Assembly: GCF_025567045.1 (NCBI RefSeq)
Contig: NZ_JAOQJK010000003.1
Location: 342,205 to 406,204 of the forward strand
Direction: 5' to 3'
Length of the DNA: 64,000 nt
Source of the DNA: Barnesiella propionica
GTDB lineage: Bacteria > Bacteroidota > Bacteroidia > Bacteroidales > Barnesiellaceae
Numbering within the stretch: position 1 is the first letter of the stretch; each line of letters begins with the position of its first letter. Under the pieces are notes generated by a model. The model saw nothing but the letters and a program-made list of their open reading frames with translations, was not told the DNA's origin and ran no database searches. The position numbers and the translations under genes were made by a program. Below are positions 8,126 through 16,905 of this stretch, one piece after another.

Positions 8126-9523
8126 TCAGAACTCGGCATTTTTGGGTGTACGCGGGAAAGGTATCACATCGCGGATATTCGTCATACCAGTTACAAAAAG
8201 AACCAGACGTTCGAAGCCCAATCCGAAACCGGAATGAGGAGCTGAACCAAAACGACGTGTATCCAAATACCACCACATATCTTTCATAGGTATATGAAGC
8301 TCTTCAATGCGTTCCATCAGCTTATCATAATTTTCCTCACGCTGGGAACCGCCTATAATTTCTCCGATCTTCGGAAAAAGTACGTCCATGGCCCTTACAG
8401 TCTTACCGTCTTCGTTAAGTTTCATATAGAAAGCTTTAATTTCTTTCGGGTAATCGGTAAGGATAACCGGTTTTTTGAAATGTTCCTCTACCAGATAACG
8501 TTCATGTTCCGACTGCAAATCAGCACCCCAGTAAACCGGATATTCGAATTTATGGCCGGATTCCTCAAGTATCTTCACACCCTCGGTATAAGGCAACCGC
8601 ACAAAGTCGTTTTCAACAATGAATTTAAGACGGTCTATCAGGTCTTTATCATACATTTCGCAAAGGAATTCCAAATCATCCTTACAATGATCCAAAGCGT
8701 ATTGTATAAGGTATTTGAGAAAATCCTCCGCCAAATCCATATTTTCTTTTATTTCATTAAAAGCCACTTCAGGTTCGACCATCCAAAATTCAGCCAAATG
8801 ACGGGGAGTGTTGGAATTTTCCGCACGGAAAGTAGGCCCGAACGTGTAAATAGCTCCCAGAGCCATAGCCCCCAGTTCGCCTTCGAGCTGGCCCGATACG
8901 GTGAGACTGGCCTGTTTTCCGAAGAAATCTTGTGTATAATCTATAGCACCTTCCTCGGTACGCGGTAATTTGTTCATATCCAGAGTAGTTACCTGAAACA
9001 TTGCTCCGGCTCCTTCACAATCCGAAGCTGTAATCAGTGGCGTATTCAGATAAAAATATCCCCTGTCATTGAAATATTTATGAATAGCATACGCCATATT
9101 GTGGCGTATACGTAATACGGCTCCGAACGTATTGGTACGCGGGCGCAAATGAGCGATCTCACGGAGAAACTCCAGCGTATGACCTTTTTTCTGCAAAGGA
9201 TATACGGTAGGATCGGCTCCCCCATATATTTCGATAGCATCGGCCTGTATTTCAGCTTGCTGACCTTTTCCCTGAGATTCAACCAATGTTCCGGTCACGC
9301 TTAAGCATGCACCTGTGGTAACAGGTCTCAGAAAATCCTCATCGAATTTCTCAAGATCCACAACTATCTGTATGTTCTTAATGGTAGAACCGTCGTTCAA
9401 TGCTATGAAATTGACGTGTTTATTTCCCCTGCGGGTACGCACCCAACCTTTCACATTAATCTTTTTCCCATAAAGAGCGGCGTCAAACGCATCTACGACT
9501 TTAGTTCTGCTTATTGTTTCCAT
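8126..9523 (-). CDS. asnS: Asparagine-tRNA ligase
   Basis: A 465-aa class IIb aminoacyl-tRNA synthetase that charges tRNA-Asn in the cytoplasm. The N-terminal OB-fold anticodon-binding domain spans about residues 17-105. The catalytic core follows, with motif 2 in the [21 protein letters not shown] segment and motif 3 near the C-terminus ([16 protein letters not shown]). The length matches bacterial AsnRS, and the ending [17 protein letters not shown] is typical. It lies 81 bp downstream of the pseudouridine synthase gene on the same strand, with a 9-bp hairpin between them, so partial co-transcription is possible. Confidence 0.96.
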   Translation of the reverse strand: METISRTKVVDAFDAALYGKKINVKGWVRTRRGNKHVNFIALNDGSTIKNIQIVVDLEKFDEDFLRPVTTGACLSVTGTLVESQGKGQQAEIQADAIEIYGGADPTVYPLQKKGHTLEFLREIAHLRPRTNTFGAVLRIRHNMAYAIHKYFNDRGYFYLNTPLITASDCEGAGAMFQVTTLDMNKLPRTEEGAIDYTQDFFGKQASLTVSGQLEGELGAMALGAIYTFGPTFRAENSNTPRHLAEFWMVEPEVAFNEIKENMDLAEDFLKYLIQYALDHCKDDLEFLCEMYDKDLIDRLKFIVENDFVRLPYTEGVKILEESGHKFEYPVYWGADLQSEHERYLVEEHFKKPVILTDYPKEIKAFYMKLNEDGKTVRAMDVLFPKIGEIIGGSQREENYDKLMERIEELHIPMKDMWWYLDTRRFGSAPHSGFGLGFERLVLFVTGMTNIRDVIPFPRTPKNAEF

Positions 9524-9558
9524 TGTTATATAATTTACTTATCACTTTATAACAGCAA

Positions 9559-9582
9559 TCTCTGCCGTAGAACCGGCAGAGA
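9559..9582 (-). promoter_or_regulatory. Hairpin between the pseudouridine synthase and asnS
   Basis: A perfect 9-bp stem TCTCTGCCG / CGGCAGAGA with a 6-nt loop. On the minus strand it is not followed by a T-run, so it looks more like an RNA-processing or attenuation hairpin than a full terminator. Confidence 0.5.
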
Positions 9583-9604
9583 CCGCGTGATGAATATTTC
9601 TCAA

Positions 9605-10966
9605 TTATTCGAAAGCCCCCATATGCAACATGTTCACCTCTTGTTGCGTGAGGTAGCGCCAGCGGCCCCGTTGCAGATTTTTCTTGGTAAGACCGGCAAA
9701 ATACACACGATCCAGTTTTACGACATGATAACCCATCGCCTCAAAAATACGGCGGACGATACGGTTACGCCCGGAATGGATCTCTATACCTATCTGATTT
9801 TTGTCGGTGTCGGTAGCATAACTTACCGCATCAGCATGTATAGGTCCGTCTTCCAACTCTATACCGTCGGCAATACGCTGCATATCTTCTTCGCTTACAT
9901 CCTTATCGGTCCATACATGATATATCTTTTTCTTCACAAACTTAGGATGGGTAAGCTTGGAAGCCAAGTCTCCGTCATTAGTAAGCAACAATACTCCGGT
10001 CGTATTCCTGTCAAGGCGTCCCACAGGGTATATACGCTCTGTACAGGCATTCCGTACGATATCCATAACCGTAAGACGCCCCTGAGGATCGTCCGAGGTA
10101 GTCACACAGTCTTTCGGCTTATTCAATAAAACATATATTTTACTTTCCAGCGTCACTACTTTATCCTGATAAGTTACCATATCATTCCGGGTAATCTTGG
10201 TTCCTAATTCCGTAACGACCTCGCCGTTCACCTTCACTAATCCCTGCTGTATATATTCGTCCGCTTCACGACGTGAACATATGCCTGCATTGGCCATATA
10301 TTTATTCAAACGGATCGGAGCATTCATATCCACTTCCGGTTGTTCATATTCTATGCGGCGGGGACGCGGAGTAAAACGGGTTTGTTCATTGTTCCTGTTA
10401 AATCCGCCCCGGTTATTATTATAACCATTACGGTTATTAAATCCTCCGCGGTTGTTATTATACCCGCCCCGGTTATTTCCGGACGGCCGGTTATTGTAAG
10501 GACGGGAACCGCCATTATTATTTCCATAAGAAGATCGGTTGGCAGTATTATAAGGACGGGGGGCATAAGGACGCTCTCCTCCTTCCGTATTACCGTACGG
10601 CCGGTCGTTATTATAACGTGGTTTATTATAATTCCCCCGGTTGTTGCTATAATCGTTACGGTTATTATTACCATAACTATTATTATTCCGGTTATTGTTA
10701 TAAGGACGGTTGGTGGTATTATAATTGCGTTCCCCAACTTCGTTATTATTGTTGTTATAACTGTTATAGTTATTCTGGTTATAGCGGGGCTTGTTATAAG
10801 AAGGACGTTCGCTATTGTAGTTCACATCTGGTTTCCCATCCATATCTGCTGCATTGTCGTCTCTCCTGTTATACTCTATTTTTTCGTATCTTCCGGTATT
10901 ACCTTCACGGCTGACACCCTTGTTCTCTCCAATACGGGGTCGTCTTACTTTTTTTTCGCTTTCCAT
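9605..10966 (-). CDS. RsuA/RluB-family rRNA pseudouridine synthase with Asn/Arg/Gly-rich tail
   Basis: A 453-aa enzyme. Residues 217-275 are an S4 RNA-binding domain (RLNKYMANAGICSRREADEYI). The catalytic domain from about 277 contains GRLDRNTTGVLLLTNDGDL with the catalytic Asp319, then HPKFVKKKIYHVW and the RNRIVRRIFEAMGY motif. This is the RsuA/RluB/RluE/RluF family, which isomerises a uridine in rRNA; in Bacteroidetes the usual annotation is rluB. About 200 residues before the S4 domain are low-complexity, dominated by Asn, Tyr, Arg and Gly, with RGG/RGGY/RGGF repeats (about 166-190). Such a disordered RGG-like extension probably binds RNA. Antisense ORFs over this tract are composition artefacts. 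The Bacteroidetes family often has some N-terminal low-complexity extension, but this one is long. Confidence 0.9.
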   Translation of the reverse strand: MESEKKVRRPRIGENKGVSREGNTGRYEKIEYNRRDDNAADMDGKPDVNYNSERPSYNKPRYNQNNYNSYNNNNNEVGERNYNTTNRPYNNNRNNNSYGNNNRNDYSNNRGNYNKPRYNNDRPYGNTEGGERPYAPRPYNTANRSSYGNNNGGSRPYNNRPSGNNRGGYNNNRGGFNNRNGYNNNRGGFNRNNEQTRFTPRPRRIEYEQPEVDMNAPIRLNKYMANAGICSRREADEYIQQGLVKVNGEVVTELGTKITRNDMVTYQDKVVTLESKIYVLLNKPKDCVTTSDDPQGRLTVMDIVRNACTERIYPVGRLDRNTTGVLLLTNDGDLASKLTHPKFVKKKIYHVWTDKDVSEEDMQRIADGIELEDGPIHADAVSYATDTDKNQIGIEIHSGRNRIVRRIFEAMGYHVVKLDRVYFAGLTKKNLQRGRWRYLTQQEVNMLHMGAFE

Positions 10967-11338
10967 AGGGAAAAAATTTTAATTGTAATTTACTATTTTA
11001 TATAGCCTCTCGGCTACACCTTAAAAAAATTAATACTCTAAGTATTCGATAATTATCTCGTTGCAAAGATGCTAATATTTTTTTGAATTCCGGCAAAAAA
11101 GAATAAAAAATATGCCATCCTGACAATAAATAAACGGAGATAATACCCATTTGTTTAATGCATACCGCCTTTTTTCCCGACTTTTTCATTCAGCAAAAGC
11201 TATTAGTTTAATTCCCAGCAATATCGGATCGCTCATAAAATATCCGGCACCCGTCGATAACCGTCTTTCCATTTTCAGGAATAAAGAAAAAACGGGCCCG
11301 AATTTACATCCAGACCCGTTCTTTAATATTTGCATCTT
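10967..11338. other. Non-coding gap upstream of the pseudouridine synthase
   Basis: It holds a likely minus-strand promoter for the pseudouridine synthase (-7-like CATCTTTGC, complement of 11063-11071, one mismatch to consensus) and the purB terminator. There is no gene. Confidence 0.55.
11291..11320 (-). terminator. purB terminator
   Basis: On the minus strand AACGGGTC pairs with GGCCCGTT (8 bp, one wobble), followed by a TTTTTTCTTT tract; it sits 19 bp beyond the purB stop. Confidence 0.75.
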
Positions 11339-12682
11339 TCAAAATCCGGTATAAGTATGGGGAGTCAGAGCTCTCAATTCCTCTTTTACCGATTCGGATA
11401 TATTCAATGTTTCGATAAACGCATGTATAGATTCGCGATTCACGACCGAATTGGTACGAGTGAGCTCTTTCAAAGTCTCATATGGCTTAGGGTAACCTTC
11501 CCGGCGCAAAATAGTCTGTATACCTTCGGCTACCACATTCCACATATTATCCAGATCGCTGTAAATAGCAGGCTCGTTCAATAATAATTTATGCAAACCT
11601 TTCAACGTGCTCTTAAAAGCAATAAGAGTATGAGCCAAAGGGACACCTACATTTCGCAGTACCGTAGAATCCGTAAGATCCCGCTGCAAACGAGAAATAG
11701 GCAACTTGCCCGACAGGTGCTCGAAAACCGCATTGGCAATACCCAGATTTCCTTCGGAATTTTCATAATCTATAGGATTCACCTTATGAGGCATTGCAGA
11801 GGACCCTATTTCTCCGGCTTTGATCTTCTGCTTAAAATATTCCATAGAAATATATTGCCAGAAATCCCGGTCCAGATCCATCACAATCGTATTGATACGA
11901 CGAAGGGCATCGAAAAGATCCGCCAGATTATCATAATTGGATATCTGGGTAGTCCACTCTTCCCTCTCGATTCCTAACCGTTTTTTCAAAAAACTGTTGG
12001 CAAATTCCCTCCAGTCGATAACAGGATATGCCAACCGATGCGCATTAAAATTGCCTGTAGCCCCACCGAATTTTCCACTGAGAGGAACTCTCTTCAGGTG
12101 TGCCAGCTGCTGTTCGAGACGATAACCGAAAACCCTCATCTCCTTCCCCAAGCGCGTAGGAGACGCCGGCTGCCCGTGTGTCTTCGCCAGCATAGGAATA
12201 TCTTTCCACTCTTCGGCATACCGGTTTATTAAATCGATAAGTTCATCCAATACAGGATAATACGTATTTTCCAACGCTTCCTTTATAGAAAGGGGAACCG
12301 CCGTATTATTAATATCCTGTGAAGTAAGCCCGAAGTGTATGAACTCTTTATAAGCTTCCAAATGCAACTCGTCAAATTTTTCTTTCAGGAAATATTCGAC
12401 AGCCTTCACATCATGATTGGTTATCGACTCTATCGACTTGATTTTTTCGGCATCGGCATCGGTAAAGTTCTTGTAGATATCCCGCAATACAGGAAATAAC
12501 GATCCGTCCACTCCTGCCAGCTGGGGTAAAGGCAGTTCACACAATGCGATAAAATATTCGATCTCTACCCGTACGCGGTAGCGTATCAAGGCAAATTCGG
12601 AAAAATAAGGGGCCAGATCTTCTACTTTGCTCCGGTAACGTCCGTCAATAGGAGAAATGGCGGTTAATGCGGTTAATTCCAT
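11339..12682 (-). CDS. purB: Adenylosuccinate lyase
   Basis: A 447-aa fumarase/aspartase-superfamily enzyme. It releases fumarate from SAICAR and from adenylosuccinate, acting twice in purine synthesis. Visible: GLTSQDINNTA (118-128), the catalytic His region AKTHGQPASPT (166-176), and the signature loop GSSAMPHKVNP (293-303) carrying the catalytic Ser. I start at the ATG at 12682 (MELTALTAISPIDGRY), which matches E. coli PurB. The in-frame ATG 15 nt upstream would lie almost on the transcription start predicted from a TATTTTTG box (complement of 12706-12713). It is probably monocistronic, with its own terminator. Confidence 0.95.
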   Translation of the reverse strand: MELTALTAISPIDGRYRSKVEDLAPYFSEFALIRYRVRVEIEYFIALCELPLPQLAGVDGSLFPVLRDIYKNFTDADAEKIKSIESITNHDVKAVEYFLKEKFDELHLEAYKEFIHFGLTSQDINNTAVPLSIKEALENTYYPVLDELIDLINRYAEEWKDIPMLAKTHGQPASPTRLGKEMRVFGYRLEQQLAHLKRVPLSGKFGGATGNFNAHRLAYPVIDWREFANSFLKKRLGIEREEWTTQISNYDNLADLFDALRRINTIVMDLDRDFWQYISMEYFKQKIKAGEIGSSAMPHKVNPIDYENSEGNLGIANAVFEHLSGKLPISRLQRDLTDSTVLRNVGVPLAHTLIAFKSTLKGLHKLLLNEPAIYSDLDNMWNVVAEGIQTILRREGYPKPYETLKELTRTNSVVNRESIHAFIETLNISESVKEELRALTPHTYTGF

Positions 12683-12705
12683 TGTAAAACGTTTCAATTT
12701 TCGTA

Positions 12706-12713
12706 CAAAAATA
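12706..12713 (-). promoter_or_regulatory. -7 promoter box for purB
   Basis: TATTTTTG on the minus strand, matching TAnnTTTG; the start codon at 12682 is 23 nt downstream. Confidence 0.6.
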
Positions 12714-12756
12714 ATGTTTCCTACGGGAATTCTTATACAAAATTTCGCTTTTTTAT

Positions 12757-12787
12757 TTTGAAGATAAAAAAATAGTATTACCTTTGC
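12757..12787 (+). promoter_or_regulatory. Promoter for the tRNA-Val cluster
   Basis: TTTG (12757-12760), an 18-bp spacer, then TACCTTTGC (12779-12787); full consensus match 25 bp before the first tRNA. Confidence 0.7.
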
Positions 12788-12812
12788 AACGCTTTATCGA
12801 AAAGATTCTTTC

Positions 12813-12887
12813 GGGCGTTTAGCTCAGCTGGTTCAGAGCATCTGCCTTACAAGCAGAGGGTCGGCGGTTCGAATCCGTCAACGCCCA
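12813..12887 (+). tRNA. tRNA-Val (UAC), copy 1
   Basis: A 75-nt cloverleaf: acceptor GGGCGTT/AACGCCC, D arm, anticodon stem TCTGC/GCAGA with loop CTTACAA (anticodon TAC), T arm GGCGG-TTCGAAT-CCGTC and discriminator A. The 3' CCA is not encoded. Confidence 0.97.
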
Positions 12888-12943
12888 CTTCCAAAAATTA
12901 CCGAGCGAGGTAATTGATATAGGACATAGAAAACTGATAAAGA

Positions 12944-13018
12944 GGGCGTTTAGCTCAGCTGGTTCAGAGCATCTGCCTTACAAGCAGAGGGTCGGCGGTT
13001 CGAATCCGTCAACGCCCA
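12944..13018 (+). tRNA. tRNA-Val (UAC), copy 2
   Basis: Identical in all 75 bases to the copy at 12813, 56 bp downstream; probably cut from the same primary transcript. Confidence 0.97.
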
Positions 13019-13071
13019 CTTCTTTATTTTAATCTATATATATTTCAGAGTATTTCGGTACTCCTCTTTTC

Positions 13072-13146
13072 GGGCGTTTAGCTCAGCTGGTTCAGAGCAT
13101 CTGCCTTACAAGCAGAGGGTCGGCGGTTCGAATCCGTCAACGCCCA
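13072..13146 (+). tRNA. tRNA-Val (UAC), copy 3
   Basis: Third identical 75-nt copy. The two spacers (56 and 53 bp) are unrelated in sequence, so the repeated unit is the tRNA alone. Confidence 0.97.
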
Positions 13147-13287
13147 CTTTCGAATGGCACTTGTGATTTTCCGCAGGTGTTTTTTAGTTTATCACCCCCT
13201 CCATTCGAGGCCAGAACCAAAATTACTTCGCTTTTCGCTTATATATAATTTTCTTCTTCGGTTCGGGATAATATTAACAAAGGAACT

Positions 13288-13295
13288 TATCTTTG
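13288..13295 (+). promoter_or_regulatory. -7 promoter box for the AsmA-like gene
   Basis: TATCTTTG, matching TAnnTTTG, 24 bp before the ATG at 13320. Confidence 0.6.
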
Positions 13296-13319
13296 TAATC
13301 CAATACATTTTTCCGCATT

Positions 13320-16300
13320 ATGACAGAACACAAATTACCTAAAAAGAAAAAACGCTTGCTCAGGATATTGGCTGGAATCCTCTTTGCCATCCTGACTTTA
13401 CTGATCATAGTATTACTTGCCGTGTATATCATACTGACACCCGCAAGACTTACCTCCATAGTGAACAAATGCGCAAATGAATATCTGGATGCACAGGTAA
13501 AACTGGAACATGTAGAACTATCTTTATTCAAAGACTGGCCTGCCGTCTCGCTGGACGTAGCAGGAGGTGAAATCATTTCCCATGCTTTCCACAACGACAG
13601 CAATCACATCCGGCTGGAAAGTAACGGAAGCGATTCTTTACTTCGGTTCGACAAATTGCATATTTCGGTAAATCTGCACCAAATATTGCAAAATAAACTG
13701 GTCATTAATTCCATACACATATCCCGGCCCTATATCCATGCCTTTGTTTCTTCATGCGGCAAAGTCAACTGGGATATATTTCCTTCGGATGGAAACGACA
13801 CCGTTCCGCCGTCCACTCCTCTTTTTATACCGGAAATACAGGTTAAAAAAATTATAATAGAGAAACCGGGAGAAGTCATTTATGAAAGCCGTCCCGACAG
13901 CTTGTGGGCAAAAATAGACCTGGGACGATTCGACTTTACGGGAAACAAATCTTCCTATACGATAGACATACTCACTTCCCTGTCTGCACGTATGGGAGAA
14001 CTGGTTTACTGCAGGAACCTTTCCCTGGGAATTCAGGGAGGAATAGACTGGAGCATGAAAAAGCCCGAAGAAATAACATTCAGAAACCTTGCCTTTTCGG
14101 TAGACAGCATGCCTGTAACTTTAGACGGTACACTTATCATGGGAGGCAAAGAGATAAAATCACAACTGGTCTGCCGGGCCGGACAATTATCGGTTCCGCG
14201 TCTCATCCGTCTCGTCCCCAAAGAAATGCTCCCGGCTCTACAAAAAATAAATACCGACTTGTCGGTCGATCTGAAAACGACTATAACCGGAAGCTACGAA
14301 TTTAACAAAGGAACGATCCCTGCCTTTACTATCGATTGCCGGGTCCCGAAAGGACACTTATATTACGGCGACACCAAACTTAAACTGGAAAATTTCGTCC
14401 TGGACGCCTCATTAAAATTCACTCCGCAATCTCCCGATTCCACCTATTTTATTCTACGCAAGCTGGATATACAAGGAACAGGTATAGCACTACAGACAAA
14501 TGGTTCCGTACACAACATTCCGGCAGATCCGGACGTAGAATATCAGGCATCCGGAAACATAGACCTGAATACCCTGTCGGCTTTATATCCCCCTCGCGAC
14601 AACATCGTAACCAGAGGAAAGATATCTTTAGACACCCGGGGGAAATTTCTTCTAAGTCAACTAAATATACAACATATCGGAAATACACGCATCCGTGGAA
14701 AAATAAGTTTAAACAAGCTATTTATCAGGATTCCGAACGACTCTCTGGCCCTTTTCGTAAACAACGGTGTCCTGCGTTTCGGTTCAACCGAAAATAGACG
14801 GGATACTACTATCGAAAAAGGACTTGAGATGTTACGTATGTCGGCCCGTATCGACACGGCTTATTTCTTCTATAAAAGAAGAATTATGATAAATACTTCC
14901 GATGCCCGCATACGGTTGCAATCGGCTGCAGAAGGACTGCAAAAAGACACGACACGCATACATCCGCTGTCGGGCTCCATATCGGCCGGATCTTTCGAGA
15001 TGAAAGGAATAGACTCGACACGCATTCGCATCCGGAAAGCACATTGCGGACTCCGGATATTACCGTCAAAAGAGAACGCCCGTATTCCGGTACTGGACCT
15101 GGATATAGAGGCTAAACGAATTATGGCAAGAAGTACGATAGACCGCTATTCCCTTACAGACGGAAGCATTCGCATAGAAGCGACACTCACTCCGAAAAGA
15201 GGAACAAACAGCCGTTTGGCACATTATCTGGATTCGCTGCAACAAATCTACCCGGGGATACCCCGGGATTCGTTATTACGGCATGCTCATCCCCGCAAAC
15301 GTAAAATAGTACAGGATGAACTGGCCGATTCGGATCTGGACCTGAAAGCCGACTCGCAGATAGCCGAATTCATCCGGAAATGGCAAATCCAGGCAACTGT
15401 AAAAGCCCGCTCGGGAAGATTCGTCACCCCTTATTTTCCACTACGGAACCGACTGGAAAATGTAAATTTCCATGCAGATATGAATGAAGTAGGAATCCAT
15501 AATACTACGCTGAAATCCGGTCGTTCCAACCTTACCCTCAACGGGCACATCTCCAACATAAGAAGGGTTTTACTGGACAGGGGAGCACTGAATATCGATA
15601 TCGACCTTAAATCGGACACCCTCGATGCCAACGAACTTATCCGGGCTTTAAATTCGGGCATGTCCTTTGCCGGAAGCTCGGAAGAGAAACAGCAGCAAAT
15701 GAAAGACGCGGCCGACGAAACCGAATTACAGGCTCTCATCGAAGAAAACAATACCGATACGGTTTCCCGAGCGCTGGTCATACCGAAAAATATTAATCTG
15801 CATATCGGGCTGAACGTGGACTACGGAGAATATGCCAACCTGAAACTGTTCGGGTTAAAAGGAGACCTTCTGGCACGTGACCGATGTTTGCAATTAAAGG
15901 AACTGACGGCAGAAACCGACGCCGGACGCATGTCCATGACTGCTTTGTACGCCAACCGCGGTCGGAACGATATTACGGCAGGATTTGATTTGGAAATGCA
16001 CGACATACAGGTAGAACGCCTTATTCAACTCGTTCCTTCGGTAGACTCCCTGATGCCTATGCTAAGATCCATGGAAGGAGAAATAAACTGCCAAATTGCA
16101 GCGACGACCGAAGTGGACTCTCTGATGAATCTTAAACTGCCGACTCTGCAAGCCGTATGCCGCATTAAAGGCGAAAACCTCGTATTGCTCGATGGAGAAA
16201 CCTTTACCGAGATATCCAAAATGCTGCATTTCAAGAACAAGAAACGCAACCTCATCGACAAAGTATCGGTAGAAATGATGGTACATGACAACGAACTCGA

Positions 16301-16811
16301 CATGTTCCCATTCATACTGGAGATGGACCGCTATAAAGTAGCCGTAGGAGGTGTACACAAACTGGATATGTCATTCAACTACCACATATCGGTACTTAAA
16401 TCTCCAATCCCGTTCAAACTGGGAATCAACATTTCGGGGACTATGGACAAAATGAAATTCCGTTTAGGTAAAGCAAAGTACAAAGAAAAGAACATACCCA
16501 GCTATGTAACCCTTATCGACACGACTCGTATCAACCTGAAACAAAGCATCCTGAATGCATTCCGAAGAGGAACCGCGGCAGCTTTAAAACAGGCAATACC
16601 TACCAAAGCCCTTCCCCGGGATACGTTGCTGCAGCAGGAAACGGAAATGTTATCCGCGTCGGACAGCATTCAACTGATACAAAGCGGAATTATCAGTACC
16701 CCCGAAATAATAGAGGAAAAAGAGATAAAAAAGAAAGAACCTGATAAAAAAGAAATGGTATCTGACCATAAAGCATCTGCCATATTAAGAGAGGAGAAAA
16801 ATAAAAAATAA
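13320..16811 (+). CDS. AsmA-like large membrane-anchored protein
   Basis: A 1163-aa protein of the AsmA/TamB-like class: one N-terminal membrane anchor (about residues 13-37, after a Lys-rich cytoplasmic start KLPKKKKR) followed by a very long periplasmic beta-rich chain. The AsmA signature region is VKLEHVELSLFKDWPAVSLD (about 60-80), with a second AsmA-like C-terminal portion about 900-1075 (LDMSFNYHISVLKSPIPFKLGINISG). AsmA-like proteins are thought to bridge inner and outer membranes and move phospholipids or control outer-membrane composition; the exact role here is unknown. The C-terminus (about 1110-1163) is charged and Lys/Glu-rich, with no recognisable domain. It is monocistronic with its own promoter and terminator. 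Confidence 0.85.
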   Translation: MTEHKLPKKKKRLLRILAGILFAILTLLIIVLLAVYIILTPARLTSIVNKCANEYLDAQVKLEHVELSLFKDWPAVSLDVAGGEIISHAFHNDSNHIRLESNGSDSLLRFDKLHISVNLHQILQNKLVINSIHISRPYIHAFVSSCGKVNWDIFPSDGNDTVPPSTPLFIPEIQVKKIIIEKPGEVIYESRPDSLWAKIDLGRFDFTGNKSSYTIDILTSLSARMGELVYCRNLSLGIQGGIDWSMKKPEEITFRNLAFSVDSMPVTLDGTLIMGGKEIKSQLVCRAGQLSVPRLIRLVPKEMLPALQKINTDLSVDLKTTITGSYEFNKGTIPAFTIDCRVPKGHLYYGDTKLKLENFVLDASLKFTPQSPDSTYFILRKLDIQGTGIALQTNGSVHNIPADPDVEYQASGNIDLNTLSALYPPRDNIVTRGKISLDTRGKFLLSQLNIQHIGNTRIRGKISLNKLFIRIPNDSLALFVNNGVLRFGSTENRRDTTIEKGLEMLRMSARIDTAYFFYKRRIMINTSDARIRLQSAAEGLQKDTTRIHPLSGSISAGSFEMKGIDSTRIRIRKAHCGLRILPSKENARIPVLDLDIEAKRIMARSTIDRYSLTDGSIRIEATLTPKRGTNSRLAHYLDSLQQIYPGIPRDSLLRHAHPRKRKIVQDELADSDLDLKADSQIAEFIRKWQIQATVKARSGRFVTPYFPLRNRLENVNFHADMNEVGIHNTTLKSGRSNLTLNGHISNIRRVLLDRGALNIDIDLKSDTLDANELIRALNSGMSFAGSSEEKQQQMKDAADETELQALIEENNTDTVSRALVIPKNINLHIGLNVDYGEYANLKLFGLKGDLLARDRCLQLKELTAETDAGRMSMTALYANRGRNDITAGFDLEMHDIQVERLIQLVPSVDSLMPMLRSMEGEINCQIAATTEVDSLMNLKLPTLQAVCRIKGENLVLLDGETFTEISKMLHFKNKKRNLIDKVSVEMMVHDNELDMFPFILEMDRYKVAVGGVHKLDMSFNYHISVLKSPIPFKLGINISGTMDKMKFRLGKAKYKEKNIPSYVTLIDTTRINLKQSILNAFRRGTAAALKQAIPTKALPRDTLLQQETEMLSASDSIQLIQSGIISTPEIIEEKEIKKKEPDKKEMVSDHKASAILREEKNKK

Positions 16812-16845
16812 TACAATTCAATTACTTCGCACTCATTTCAAATAT

Positions 16846-16878
16846 AAAGACGGGGATGCAGTTGACATCCCCGTCTTT
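16846..16878. terminator. Terminator between the AsmA-like gene and the T9SS protein
   Basis: Perfect 13-bp stem AAAGACGGGGATG / CATCCCCGTCTTT with a 7-nt loop, followed by TTATT on the plus strand. It is placed between convergent genes and probably serves both. Confidence 0.85.
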
Positions 16879-16905
16879 TATTAGAAAATATTCACCTGAC
16901 GTCCA

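Noticed and set aside
8294..8968. 224-codon plus-strand ORF
   Set aside because: Antisense to the asnS core; shadow frame.
9416..10129. 237-codon plus-strand ORF
   Set aside because: Antisense to the starts and ends of two well-identified genes (asnS and the pseudouridine synthase) and covers their intergenic hairpin; no motif of its own.
10340..11005. 221-codon plus-strand ORF rich in Ile/Val over the pseudouridine synthase tail
   Set aside because: Antisense to an Asn/Arg-rich low-complexity coding tract; the composition creates stop-free frames on both strands. No homology is recognisable and no start signal is seen.
12813..13146. Three direct repeats with short spacers, as in a CRISPR array
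   Set aside because: Each repeat folds as a complete tRNA-Val cloverleaf, and there are no cas genes.
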